NCBI GenBank assembly: GCA_015075515.1
Contig: JABTUE010000001.1
Location: 682,001-746,000 of the forward strand
Direction: 5' to 3'
DNA from: Planctomycetota bacterium
GTDB taxonomy: Bacteria > Planctomycetota > UBA8742 > UBA2392
DNA length: 64,000 nt
The position numbers were made by a program, and so were the translations under genes. The notes under the pieces are model-generated. The model ran no database searches. It had not been told where the DNA came from and worked only from the letters and a program-made list of their open reading frames with translations. This document shows positions 18,189 to 26,565 of the stretch, one piece after another; position 1 is the stretch's first letter, and every line of letters begins with the position of its first letter.

Positions 18189-18737
18189 CTAGTAGCCCGC
18201 AAAGCACCAGCGGCCGTTGACGCGCACAAAGTCCAGCGCGTCCTGGCCCAGGTTGCCGCCGACCTCAAACACCACGCGGGCCCGGTCGCCGTCAAGGCTA
18301 AGCTCGTACAGGTTGGCCTCAAAGGCCGCGCGCAGCTTGCGCCAGCGCGGGGTCATGCTGCGCCACAGAAAAATGCGATGGGCGTCCAGCCCGTCCACTT
18401 CGCTGAGCATCGGCTTGGCCGCCAGTGATTCGCAGGTGCGGGCCAGCCAGGCGCGGTCGTCGCGTTCTATGGCCGCAAACACGCCGGCCAGCAGTTCCGG
18501 CACGCTGGCCTGGGTCAGCGGCACGGGGGATTCCTCAATGCCCACCTGATCCGGCGGGCGTACGGGTTCCGGCTCTGGTTCCGGTGCAGGGGCGGCGGGC
18601 GCCGGAATCGGCGCGGGTGCGGCCAGGCCCGAGGCTGAACGAGGCGCGGGCGCTGTCACCAGCGCGGTGATGCCTGCCACAGCCAATGACGAAACCACGA
18701 TTCCAAGGGCGGTTGCCCAGGAGCGGTGTGAAGACAT
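18189..18737 (-). CDS. Hypothetical secreted or membrane-anchored protein, Pro-rich linker
   Basis: 182 residues. An N-terminal hydrophobic helix (about 9-30) is followed by a Pro/Ala/Glu-rich linker (31-65) and a C-terminal domain of about 110 residues with helices (LLAGVFAAIERDDRAWLART), then beta strands ending DALDFVRVNGRWCFAGY. This resembles NTF2-like/DUF4878-type folds where the last strands read VKVNGKWYF. Strong Shine-Dalgarno AGGAGGT seven bases before ATG 18737. Directly upstream of the hydrolase lipoprotein with 49 bp between, so likely one transcript. Confidence 0.65.
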   Translation of the reverse strand: MSSHRSWATALGIVVSSLAVAGITALVTAPAPRSASGLAAPAPIPAPAAPAPEPEPEPVRPPDQVGIEESPVPLTQASVPELLAGVFAAIERDDRAWLARTCESLAAKPMLSEVDGLDAHRIFLWRSMTPRWRKLRAAFEANLYELSLDGDRARVVFEVGGNLGQDALDFVRVNGRWCFAGY

Positions 18738-18853
18738 GGTTAGAACCTCCTCCGGTGGTGCGGATGTTACAGAATTGGCGGAATTGTGCGTCAGCGAATT
18801 GTCATGAATCCGTCCGAAATTGGTCGGTCAGCCCTTGACACCGGAATTGTTGC

Positions 18854-19423
18854 TTATCGCCGCTTTTTTGCGCCTTTGCGACGAGGCGTGCTGGTGCGTC
18901 GGGTCGGGGCGGTCTTGCGCCGAACAGACCTGGCTTTCTTCCCGGCCTTGCGCGGCCTGGTGACGGTCTTGGCGCGGCGCGAGGGTTTGCGCCTGGCCTT
19001 GGGGCGTTTTTTGGTGCCGCGCCCGGCCAGGCGCGAGAAATAGGCGCGCATCGGGTCAAAGTAGTGGTCGTACCAGCCCTGGCGGTAGCTTTCGGCCTGA
19101 CCTGCCGGGATGCGGCTGTGGGCCAAGGTGATGCGGCAGCCCTCGGGTGTGGGCTGAAGCAGGACTTCCAGGCGCGAGTCGGGGGCCGTGCCGGGGAACT
19201 CCAGCGTGCGCCAGCTTTGCACGATGCGGTGGTTGGGCTCAAGCTCGAGCGTAATGCCCCAGATGTAGCCGTCCCAGGCCGAGAACCTGCCGCCCACGCC
19301 GGGCACCACGCGCGCGCCGGCGCCGGTCATCTCGGCGTGGCCGACGCTGGACAGCCAGGTGGCGTACACCAGTTCCGGCGAGGCCGGCAATACTTCCGAG
19401 ATGCGAAAGGATTCTTCGGCCAT
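18854..19423 (-). CDS. SRPBCC (AHSA1-like) protein with histone-like basic tail
   Basis: 189 residues from ATG 19423 (an ATG at 19441 and one at 19468 are in frame). Residues 1-130 form an AHSA1/START-type ligand-binding fold: EESFRISEVLPASPELVYATWLS at the start (motif PASPELVYATWLS), GGRFSAWDGYIWG in the centre and a last helix GWYDHYFDPMRAYFSRL. The remaining 55 residues are a Lys/Arg/Pro/Ala/Thr tail (KKRPKARRKPSRRAK and similar), resembling histone H1-like C-termini. This fusion suggests nucleic-acid binding coupled to an otherwise common ligand-binding domain; its role is unknown. Confidence 0.75.
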   Translation of the reverse strand: MAEESFRISEVLPASPELVYATWLSSVGHAEMTGAGARVVPGVGGRFSAWDGYIWGITLELEPNHRIVQSWRTLEFPGTAPDSRLEVLLQPTPEGCRITLAHSRIPAGQAESYRQGWYDHYFDPMRAYFSRLAGRGTKKRPKARRKPSRRAKTVTRPRKAGKKARSVRRKTAPTRRTSTPRRKGAKKRR

Positions 19424-19464
19424 AGGACCCCGAAGTAGCATGGCCGGCGCGCCTTGAAAAGACA

Positions 19465-20406
19465 TCAAACCTTGCGGTGGATGGTGCGGGTGCGTTCGCT
19501 GCCGTCAGGCAGTCTGGCCACCTCATAATCGCCAAACAGGTTCGGTGCTTCCTTCTTCAGCAGCCGGCATACGTCGCAGGCTAGGGCCCGGATTTCGGCC
19601 TCGGCGTGCACGTCGCCCCGCAGCTCGATGAAATGCCGCCAGGCCCGGGCGTTGCCGGTCACGAAAATCTTGGTTTCCGTGGCGTTGGGCAGAACCGCGC
19701 GCGCGGCCTCGCGGGCCGATTTGCGCCGGCCGCGGATGGTCTGTTTCTTGAAGTATTTCAGGGCCGTGTCACTGGCTTTTACAAACCGGCGCCACTCGTC
19801 CACGCTCAGGTTGTCCTTGCCGTCCACGGGTTCGCCGAACGTGAACTGGCCGGGTGCTTTCTCGCGCAGGGTTTCTTCGCGCAGGGCAAAATCCACCAGC
19901 GCGTCGGGGGTGGCCATGCGCTCGGCCAGCTTGTCGGTAAGTTCCGTGTAAACCTTCACGCTGTGGTCGCAGAACTCGCGCAGGGTTTTTTCCAGCACGG
20001 CATCGCCCTGAATCGCCGGCGGCACCACAAAGCTGGCGTCGGTTTCGTCCACGTACCGCTGGGAAAGCTGGCTGTAGCCAAACCCCGCGCGGTGGCGGAT
20101 CAGTTCGTGGGTCAGGCTGCGCGAAACGCCGGTGAACAGCAGGCTGAACACGGTGTGTTCCAACACGCTGCCGTGGCCGACCTCAAGGATATGCCCCAGG
20201 TAGCTCTTGTTGTCCTTGCGGCCCTGTTTGTCGCCAAAACTCATGTAACAGATGCGTCCCGCCAGTTCGGGTATGCGCTGGGCCGGGTTGTCGGTGTCGG
20301 TCTGCCAGGCCGCGCCTTCGTCCCTGAGAAAGCGTTCAACTTCCTCGGGCGGCATCACCTGCCGGCCTACCACGTAAATGCGGGCGCGCGGAAAGAAGGT
20401 GGTCAT
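19465..20406 (-). CDS. thyX: Flavin-dependent thymidylate synthase
   Basis: Methylates dUMP to dTMP using FAD, NADPH and methylene-THF; 313 residues, slightly longer than usual. The ThyX motif is LIRHRAGFGYSQLSQRY (RHR-x7-S with the SQR ending), preceded by GHGSVLEHTVFSLLFTGVSR, and followed by helices with AREAARAVLPNATET and TGNARAWRHFIELR, all typical. ATG 20406 is chosen over the in-frame codon at 20493; TACAGT ends 7 nt before it. No thyA was seen. Functionally linked with the dCTP deaminase 4.6 kb away. Confidence 0.9.
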   Translation of the reverse strand: MTTFFPRARIYVVGRQVMPPEEVERFLRDEGAAWQTDTDNPAQRIPELAGRICYMSFGDKQGRKDNKSYLGHILEVGHGSVLEHTVFSLLFTGVSRSLTHELIRHRAGFGYSQLSQRYVDETDASFVVPPAIQGDAVLEKTLREFCDHSVKVYTELTDKLAERMATPDALVDFALREETLREKAPGQFTFGEPVDGKDNLSVDEWRRFVKASDTALKYFKKQTIRGRRKSAREAARAVLPNATETKIFVTGNARAWRHFIELRGDVHAEAEIRALACDVCRLLKKEAPNLFGDYEVARLPDGSERTRTIHRKV

Positions 20407-20509
20407 GGCGCGGACTGTACAGCGCGGCGCGACAGTTTCGCCGGTGTGGATGGATGTCGGAAAAGCCGGGCCGTTGCCCCGGGCCGGCTCCATTCCATGA
20501 TGCGGCGTT

Positions 20510-20752
20510 GTGACGATCTATGTGCACATCTGGAAGTCTGGTCAGGACGCCGAAGGGGTGGAGTACTCGTTCAGCCCCGAAGATGGCGTGGTCGGCGTGC
20601 TGCGCATTGTGCGGGCCACGGGCCAGATGCACCTGACCACACCCTGCCCCGGCGACGACACCAACACCATTTTCCAGTGCGCCTGCAAGGCCGTCTGGAA
20701 CCACTGGGCCGTGGGCAAGTACCCTGACACCACACGCTACATCTACGGTTAG
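20510..20752 (+). CDS. Hypothetical 80-residue protein
   Basis: Starts at GTG 20510 (no in-frame ATG). Not recognised; soluble, beta-rich sequence with VVGVLRIVRATGQMHLT and two cysteines in IFQCACKAVW, which could bind a metal or form a disulfide. It ends 5 bp before the next gene, suggesting a small operon with it, and is divergent from thyX. Codon usage looks like its neighbours. Confidence rests on tight spacing and compositional fit only. Confidence 0.5.
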   Translation: MTIYVHIWKSGQDAEGVEYSFSPEDGVVGVLRIVRATGQMHLTTPCPGDDTNTIFQCACKAVWNHWAVGKYPDTTRYIYG

Positions 20753-20757
20753 CCGCG

Positions 20758-21486
20758 ATGAGACACCTTCTGCTGCTTCTGCTGCTTGCTGCCCCGCTGG
20801 CTGCGCAAAATCGGACAGAACCGACGCCGCCGGACTCCGCCGACAGCAGCGATGTCTACCGCTGGCCGCTGTGGCTGGATGCAACCCACGAGTGGCGTGT
20901 GCAGTCCGGGTCCGGCTGGAACAACACCGAGCTGCACCTTTCGGCCGGTTTTGACGAGCTGATGGGCCGCCGGGATCGGCAACTCCACAGCCATCGCATG
21001 CTGTGGGCGGCGCGCCTTGACGCGGGCTACGGCCACGAGACCGCCGGCCGGCGGGTGGCGGTGCTGGCGGGTTATGTGTTCGGCCTGGACGACGGGGCGG
21101 AGTCTTCGGGCGGGGATTTCCCGAATCTGGCCCGCGAGGGCTTTCCCTTCCAGCGTTCCAACATGGCCAGCGTGGTCGTTGGCCTCGGCACCGGCTGGAT
21201 GCACTCGCGCGGGACCCAGAGCCGCCAGGGCGGGGCGGTGCAGTCCCAGGACGCGCTGCGCCTGGAGCAGTTCTCGTACTTCTCGCTGTTCGGCTTCGGG
21301 TTCCGCCAGAGCGCCGCACTGAACATCAACCTGCGCGACGGCCCGGCCATGGAATGGGAGGCCGGGGCCTGGCTCGTCCTCGGCCGGCCGCTGCTGCCAT
21401 TCAGCCTGGCGGTGGGTTACAGCTATCAGGCCACCGAGCTGGCCGGCGGCGGGGGCTTTTCCCTGCGCGCCGGCATACACTTCTAG
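20758..21486 (+). CDS. Putative outer-membrane beta-barrel protein
   Basis: 242 residues with a signal peptide MRHLLLLLLLAAPLAAQ (cleavage after about residue 17). The mature protein has alternating hydrophobic/polar strands (WLDATHEWRVQSGS, TELHLSAGFDEL, ARLDAGYGHETAG, VAVLAGYVFGLDD and others), about eight to ten predicted strands, and ends in phenylalanine (FSLRAGIHF), the C-terminal signature of BAM-assembled barrels. No known porin family recognised. Its TAG stop overlaps the stop of bshA on the other strand through a shared CTAG. Confidence 0.65.
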   Translation: MRHLLLLLLLAAPLAAQNRTEPTPPDSADSSDVYRWPLWLDATHEWRVQSGSGWNNTELHLSAGFDELMGRRDRQLHSHRMLWAARLDAGYGHETAGRRVAVLAGYVFGLDDGAESSGGDFPNLAREGFPFQRSNMASVVVGLGTGWMHSRGTQSRQGGAVQSQDALRLEQFSYFSLFGFGFRQSAALNINLRDGPAMEWEAGAWLVLGRPLLPFSLAVGYSYQATELAGGGGFSLRAGIHF

Positions 21487-22634
21487 GACAGGGGCCCCGG
21501 TGCGGGCTGGCGCAGAATGCGCTCGTAGTAGGCTTCCCACACCGGCAGCAGCTCTTCCTGCCGGAAATGTTTCACGGCGCGTTCGCGGGCGCTGGCCCCC
21601 ATCTGCTTTCGCAACTTGTCGTCGGTCAGCAAGCGGCGCAATGCGCCGGCCATGGCCGTTACGTCGCCGGGGGCGTGCAGAAAGCCGCTCTTGCCGTGCT
21701 CAACAACCTCGGGCAGGCCGCCAGTGTTGCTGCACACCACCGGCACGCCGCAGGCCATGGCCTCCAGCGCGCTCAGGCCGAAACTTTCATAGTCGCTGGG
21801 CAGAATGAAGGCGTCGGCCTGGGGCAGTAGTTCCCAGATCGCATCGTAGGTGCCCACAAAGTTGCAGCGCGAGGCAATGCCAAGCTCGGCGGCCAGATCC
21901 TTGCAGGCGCCCAATTCGGGCCCGTCGCCGATCAGCACCAGCCGCGCGGGCATGCCCTCTGTGGCGCTGGCAAAGATGCGCAGCACGTCGCGGGGCCGCT
22001 TGACCTCGCGGAAGTTGCTGACGTGCATGACAATGCGCTCGTCGGGTGCGGCCATGTGGGCGCGTTTGTCGGGGCAGCAGTCGGGCCGGAAGCGCTGGGT
22101 GTCAATGAAGTTGGGAATCACCTCAATGTCTTTGGCGCCGCAGTCAATCGTTTCAATCACGCGCTTTTTCAGTTCATGGCTGACGCTGGTCACGCCGTCG
22201 CTCTGGCGGATGCCGAACTTGGTGACGCGCTGGAACACCCGCTGCTGGCCGATGATCGTGATGTCGGTGCCGTGCAATGTCGTGATCAGCTTGATGCCCT
22301 TGCCCGCACCGTTCAGCATCTCTCGTGCGAGAAAGCCGCTGATGGCGTGGGGTATCGCGTAGTGCGCGTGCAGGATGTCCAGCCCGTGCTGGGCCGCCAC
22401 GTCCATGATTGTGCCGGCCAGGGCCAGGTCGTAAGGCGGGTACCGAAACAACGGATAGGCCGTGACCTCAACCTCGTGATAGCTCAGGTTGCGGCGGAAA
22501 GGCTCAAAGCGAAACGGGATGGCATAACTGATGATGTGCACCGAGTGGCCGTTTTCAGCCAGCGCGGCGCCAAGCTCGGTGGCGACAACGCCCGAGCCGC
22601 CGTGTGTCGGATAACAAACAATGCCGATCTTCAT
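21483..22634 (-). CDS. bshA: N-acetyl-alpha-D-glucosaminyl L-malate synthase (bacillithiol pathway)
   Basis: GT4-family glycosyltransferase, 383 residues, that joins UDP-GlcNAc and L-malate in the first step of bacillithiol synthesis. It begins MKIGIVCYPTHGGSGVVATE, a hallmark of BshA, with HYAIPHAISGFLA, TLHGTDITIIG, VIPNFIDTQRF, the GDGPE donor region and the EX7E motif in LPSDYESFGLSALEAMACG. BshB and BshC are not in the window. The gene has an unusually long upstream region with a good minus-strand promoter about 240 bp away, so a structured leader may control it. Confidence 0.88.
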   Translation of the reverse strand: MKIGIVCYPTHGGSGVVATELGAALAENGHSVHIISYAIPFRFEPFRRNLSYHEVEVTAYPLFRYPPYDLALAGTIMDVAAQHGLDILHAHYAIPHAISGFLAREMLNGAGKGIKLITTLHGTDITIIGQQRVFQRVTKFGIRQSDGVTSVSHELKKRVIETIDCGAKDIEVIPNFIDTQRFRPDCCPDKRAHMAAPDERIVMHVSNFREVKRPRDVLRIFASATEGMPARLVLIGDGPELGACKDLAAELGIASRCNFVGTYDAIWELLPQADAFILPSDYESFGLSALEAMACGVPVVCSNTGGLPEVVEHGKSGFLHAPGDVTAMAGALRRLLTDDKLRKQMGASARERAVKHFRQEELLPVWEAYYERILRQPAPGPLS

Positions 22635-22705
22635 GGGTCAGGCCGGAACAACAAAGCACTCAAGCCTATTCCCCGGCCGCGGCCGTACCATAACCCAACG
22701 AAAGA

Positions 22706-22770
22706 GGCCGAAGCGCGCAAGAGGGCCGGAAAGGAGAGCGTCAAGCTACCCTCTCATTCACGCTTCGGCC
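22706..22770 (-). other. Long hairpin in the bshA leader
   Basis: Perfect 10-bp inverted repeat GGCCGAAGCG (22706-22715) with CGCTTCGGCC (22761-22770), enclosing a second 6-bp pair AGAGGG/CCCTCT (22720-22725 with 22749-22754). A separate hairpin CCGGGC/GCCCGG lies at about 22779-22797. Transcribed on the minus strand these fall inside the predicted 240-nt bshA leader. No known riboswitch consensus was recognised. The surrounding 22635-23022 holds no protein gene. Confidence 0.45.
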
Positions 22771-22879
22771 AAGGCCGTCCGGGCAGAGAGCGCCCGGGAA
22801 GTGCTGGTTGTCTCGGCGGAGGGAAGGCTTTGCGCTCAGGGGAACCGCGTCACGCACCGACCAATCTACCGCATCGGTT

Positions 22880-22907
22880 AGTGTATCCTAACCTTGCCGA
22901 GGGTCAA
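22880..22907 (-). promoter_or_regulatory. Promoter driving the bshA leader
   Basis: On the minus strand TTGACC, a 16-bp spacer and TACACT. Transcription would begin near 22873, about 240 nt upstream of the bshA ATG at 22634. Confidence 0.5.
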
Positions 22908-22932
22908 ACGGATTTCCGCTTTCAGGGCAGAT

Positions 22933-22948
22933 TGCCGGTCAACCGGCA
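22933..22948. promoter_or_regulatory. Perfect 16-bp palindrome, possible operator
   Basis: TGCCGGT-CA-ACCGGCA in the divergent bshA/TPR intergenic region, 26 bp upstream of the minus-strand -35 and 74 bp upstream of the TPR start. Could be a dimeric repressor or activator site; no regulator family is recognised. Confidence 0.3.
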
Positions 22949-23010
22949 GTTTCAACGCCCGGCCCGCGGGCTGTCTTCCGGAAATCCGCGCCGCCGGTGT
23001 GTGCCGGGGG

Positions 23011-23016
23011 CATAAT
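23011..23016 (+). promoter_or_regulatory. Putative -10 CATAAT of the first TPR gene
   Basis: CATAAT ends exactly 6 nt before the ATG at 23023, without a Shine-Dalgarno sequence. The second TPR gene has the same hexamer at the same distance. Confidence 0.45.
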
Positions 23017-23022
23017 CCCGCC

Positions 23023-24372
23023 ATGGACGGCGAGTCCGAGTATCTGTTCCGGCACGCGCTGGTGCGCGACGCGGCCTATCAACTGTTGCCGCCGCGGTCA
23101 CGGGCTGTGCTGCACCGGGCGGCGCTGGAGGTGTTGCAGTCGCTGCTGCCCGGCGATGCCCACGCCCTGAGCCTGGCCGATCATGCGGCGCGGGCCGCCC
23201 TGCACCTGCCCGAGCAGGCCGCCGAACTGGGCCGGCGCGAGCTTGAGCTGCTGGTTCGTGCCGCAGCCTATGCTGAGCGTGAATTCCGTAATGCCGAGGC
23301 CCTGGCCGCAAGCCAACGGATCCGAAACCATGCCCAGGCAACCGAAGCCGAGCGGATCGCGGCACTCATGCAGGCCGGTTTTGTCCTGCGCGGGATGGGG
23401 CATCGGACCGAATGTACTGCATTGTGGGTCGAGGCCCGGGCAAGGGCCCAGGCCGCGAAAGATATGGGAACGGCTTTGCGCGCCATGGGCGCGCTGGCCG
23501 ACATGGACGCCGAAGACGGCCGCATCGAACAGGCCGAACACGCCTACCGCGAGGTAATCCGCGCGGCCGAGGCCGCCGGAAAACACGCCCTGGTGGGCAC
23601 GGCCTGGGGCAGTCTGGGCAGCATGTACCGCAACATCGGGCGCATGGACGAAGCGGAGAAGGCCTATAACAAGGCGATCGAGATCGCCCGCCGCCACGAC
23701 ACCGAGCGCGCCGTCGGCATCAGGCTGGGCAACCTCGGTCTGCTGCTGCTCGATACGGGCCGGCCCGAACAGGCCGAAGCCGCCATGCGCGAGGCCTTGC
23801 GCATTGCCCGCGACGCCGGCAACCGCCGCAGCGAGCATCTGGTGCTGGGAAACCTGGCGATTGTGCTGGATCGTCTGGGCCGGCACGACGAGGCCGAAAC
23901 TGCCCTGCGCGCCTGCATAACCATGGCCGAACAGATCGAGTCCTGGCCTCTGGCGGCGGCCGCCCGTGGCAACCTGGCCAAGCACCTGCTGCGACGCAAG
24001 CGCTACACCGAGGCCGAACAGGAGTTCGATCTTGCCCTGCCGCTGTTGCGCCGGTCCGGTAACCGGCGGCATGAGGGCTTTGCTCTGGCCGGGCTGGCGG
24101 ATCTGCATTTTCGGTTGGGCCGGCTGGATGAATCGGAACGGGTGGCGCGCCAGGGGCTGGAGATCGCACACGAGATCCGCAACCCCCACTCGGCGGCCGC
24201 GCTGCGAGGGCTGCTGGCGGTTTTGCGCGCCGCGCGCGGCGACCCCGATGGCGCCCGCCCGGATCTTGAGACCGCGGTTCAGGACCTGCTGGATCAGCGT
24301 GACGAGCCGGCCGCTCTGGCCATACGCGAAGATTTCAATCAGGCCTGCGCGTTGGCCCGGCGGTGGGCATAA
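23023..24372 (+). CDS. TPR protein with FRHALVRDAAY N-terminal module
   Basis: 449 residues. It opens with EYLFRHALVRDAAYQLLPP, a motif normally found just after an NTPase (AAA/STAND) module in large signalling proteins, followed by helical segments and then about eight tetratricopeptide repeats (residues roughly 150-430; for example GTAWGSLGSMYRNIGRMDEA and HLVLGNLAIVLDRLGRHDEA). No ATPase domain, signal peptide or membrane helix is present. ATG 23023 is preferred to earlier codons because of the CATAAT spacing and because the motif is at the very N-terminus also in the paralogue downstream. Likely a protein-interaction scaffold; function unknown. Confidence 0.75.
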   Translation: MDGESEYLFRHALVRDAAYQLLPPRSRAVLHRAALEVLQSLLPGDAHALSLADHAARAALHLPEQAAELGRRELELLVRAAAYAEREFRNAEALAASQRIRNHAQATEAERIAALMQAGFVLRGMGHRTECTALWVEARARAQAAKDMGTALRAMGALADMDAEDGRIEQAEHAYREVIRAAEAAGKHALVGTAWGSLGSMYRNIGRMDEAEKAYNKAIEIARRHDTERAVGIRLGNLGLLLLDTGRPEQAEAAMREALRIARDAGNRRSEHLVLGNLAIVLDRLGRHDEAETALRACITMAEQIESWPLAAAARGNLAKHLLRRKRYTEAEQEFDLALPLLRRSGNRRHEGFALAGLADLHFRLGRLDESERVARQGLEIAHEIRNPHSAAALRGLLAVLRAARGDPDGARPDLETAVQDLLDQRDEPAALAIREDFNQACALARRWA

Positions 24373-24373
24373 T
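24368..24373 (+). promoter_or_regulatory. Putative -10 CATAAT of the second TPR gene
   Basis: Same hexamer and same 6-nt distance to the ATG (24380) as in the first TPR gene. It overlaps the stop codon region of that gene, so the second gene may have its own promoter. Confidence 0.45.
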
Positions 24374-24379
24374 CGGCCC

Positions 24380-26356
24380 ATGCACGCCGAACAGGCCTAT
24401 GTGTTCCGGCACGCGCTGCTGCGCGATGCGGCTTATGTCCTGCAGCCGCCCAGCGAGCGTTCGCGCCTGCACGCCCATGCCGGGGAGATTCTGGCGCGCG
24501 AGCCCGAGGCCGCGACACTGCTGGCCGCCGAGATTGCCGATCATGCGCGCGAGGCGCACGACCACGCCCGCGAACTGCATTATCTGGTTCTGGCCGCGGA
24601 TCACGCGGCAAGGGTGTACGAACTGGACCTGGAGGCCGCGCTGTGTCTGCGCGCGGCGGCCAGCCCGGCCTGCGGCGACCGGCAGGCAGCAGAACTTACA
24701 TATCGGGCGGCGGGCGCGCTGATGGCCAGGGGCCGGATGGCCCAGGCCGAACCGCAACTGGACAGCGCAGTTTCCCTTGCCTTGGGGTGCGGCGATCGGG
24801 TTCTGGAGCTGTCCGCCCAGTTACGCCGGTGTGAACTTTGGATACGCACCGCACGCCGGGCCCGGGCCATGGAGGCGATTCCGGCCCTGATAGAACGGGC
24901 GAGGGGACTGAACGATAACTCACTGATGGTGGCGGCCGAGCTGGCGCTTGATGATCTGCATGAACACCGGGGCGAGTACGCCCAATGTGCTGAAGCCTTG
25001 CGTCGTGCGCTGGATTTCGCGCGCGCCGCGGGCGACGGTTCAATGCAGGCCAAGGTGATGTCGTCCCTGTCGTACCGGCTGCACCGCAACGGCCAGACTG
25101 CCGAGGGCGAGGCCCTTGCCCGCGCCGGGTTGGCCTTGAACACGGACGACCCGGTAGCCCGCGCCACGTTATTGAACAGCGTGGGCGTCATCTGTGTGGA
25201 AACAAGCCGGCTTGACGAAGCCGAGGCTGCCTATGAGGAAAGCGCCCGCATATGCGTTGCCAGCGGGCGCATTCTGACCGAGGCCGGCCTGTTGGCGAAT
25301 CTGGCCAACCTTGAGTACTACTTTCGCGGCGACCTGGAGAAAGCCGCGCGTCGGTATGCCCGCGCGCGCGACCTGTACAGGGAGGCCGGCGATCTGGAAA
25401 ACGCGGCGCGGTGTGCCCGCATGGCCGGTTCGACGGATTACGCGGCGGGCCGTCGCGCGGCGGCGGCCGGGCACTTTGAGGCCGCGATCGAGTTGTCACG
25501 GGCCGCGGGGATCGCGGACAACCACCTGGAGTCGCTGCGCTTTCTCGAACTCAGCCGCGAGGATTCCGTGGCGGGCTACGACGCGCTGCCCGGCCTGCTG
25601 GATGTTGCGCGGCGCTCGATTCAGTCGGGGCTGGTGCGCAACTCTGCGCTGGGTCTGTGCGACATTGCGCGGCGTCTGATTGCGGCCGGGTTGCCCCTTG
25701 CCGCCGCACGTGCTCTGGCGCTGGCCGAAACGATCGCCGCGAAGAACAACGAGATATCCAGTGCGGGGCCACGGCGCCTGATCGGCCAGGTTCTGGGCCT
25801 GGAGGATGTGCCTGAGCCGCAGCGCGAGCAATTGCGACAGAACATGCCTGCGTCAGACACGCCGCATCACCATGTGAACCTGACACTGTGGCCGGATCTG
25901 AGCCGGGCGCTGCTGGCGCTGCATGGCACTGACGGCGCGGAACATCTGCGTGGCCTTCGGCAACACGTCCGCGAGCAATGCTCCGCGCTGCTGGCCGAGA
26001 TCCGGCAACTGGCCACCGGGCGCGCGCGTGCCTATCACGTGGTCAAGCTGTCCTTGCGCGAGGCCGAGGACGCCGTGGCGGAATCAGAAGCAGCCATTGC
26101 GGCCGGTCGTCCTGCCTTGTTGTTTCGCGGGGCACTGGTCGGCCGCATGACTCTGAAGTGCCGGGCCGCGCTGGGGGCGCAGCTTCGTGCCCAAAGGCCG
26201 GAAGCGTTTGAGGCGTTGGCACGGGCAAACCCCGCGCTGGCGGCGCAACTGTCCGGGCCGGCCCCCAACTGGGATGACGCCGATCTGCCCGGTGAACCGC
26301 TTCAACAGATGGAGTCCCTTGTTGCCGGCGCGGGCCCGATGCAGGCGACGAACTGA
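24380..26356 (+). CDS. TPR protein paralogue with FRHALLRDAAY N-terminal module
   Basis: 658 residues. Begins MHAEQAYVFRHALLRDAAYV, matching the start of the preceding protein, so the pair are diverged tandem duplicates. About nine TPR-like repeats run from residue 80 to 420 (for example AEAAYEESARICVASGR and RYARARDLYREAG). The C-terminal 200 residues are helical and differ from the first gene, with HHHVNLTLWPDLSRALLALH and a late LKCRAALGAQLRAQRP. No enzymatic motif recognised. Starts 8 bp after the upstream stop. Confidence 0.75.
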   Translation: MHAEQAYVFRHALLRDAAYVLQPPSERSRLHAHAGEILAREPEAATLLAAEIADHAREAHDHARELHYLVLAADHAARVYELDLEAALCLRAAASPACGDRQAAELTYRAAGALMARGRMAQAEPQLDSAVSLALGCGDRVLELSAQLRRCELWIRTARRARAMEAIPALIERARGLNDNSLMVAAELALDDLHEHRGEYAQCAEALRRALDFARAAGDGSMQAKVMSSLSYRLHRNGQTAEGEALARAGLALNTDDPVARATLLNSVGVICVETSRLDEAEAAYEESARICVASGRILTEAGLLANLANLEYYFRGDLEKAARRYARARDLYREAGDLENAARCARMAGSTDYAAGRRAAAAGHFEAAIELSRAAGIADNHLESLRFLELSREDSVAGYDALPGLLDVARRSIQSGLVRNSALGLCDIARRLIAAGLPLAAARALALAETIAAKNNEISSAGPRRLIGQVLGLEDVPEPQREQLRQNMPASDTPHHHVNLTLWPDLSRALLALHGTDGAEHLRGLRQHVREQCSALLAEIRQLATGRARAYHVVKLSLREAEDAVAESEAAIAAGRPALLFRGALVGRMTLKCRAALGAQLRAQRPEAFEALARANPALAAQLSGPAPNWDDADLPGEPLQQMESLVAGAGPMQATN

Positions 26357-26481
26357 CCGCGTTCTCATGCAGCCGATGCGGTTTGAGACATCGCACTGCC
26401 GCCTTGTTACTGCCCCGGCCGCGACAACTGACACACCCCGCATTTCGCGCTGCCTCTTGCCTGCAACCCGCCCCGGCAAGC

Positions 26482-26515
26482 TATATTGGGGGCGGCACGG
26501 CGACCGCCGTGCCGC
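26482..26515 (+). promoter_or_regulatory. TATATT element and hairpin upstream of the aconitase-family gene
   Basis: TATATT (26482-26487) is followed at once by a perfect 10-bp stem GCGGCACGGC/GCCGTGCCGC with loop GACC (26492-26515). If TATATT is a -10, the hairpin lies at the very 5' end of the mRNA. Alternatively it is a weak terminator for the TPR gene; it lacks a U-run. The rest of 26357-26565 shows nothing else. Confidence 0.35.
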
Positions 26516-26565
26516 GTTATTGAGCCCGAACGGGACCGTGTGGCCATTTCCTGAGGTAGCCGCTG

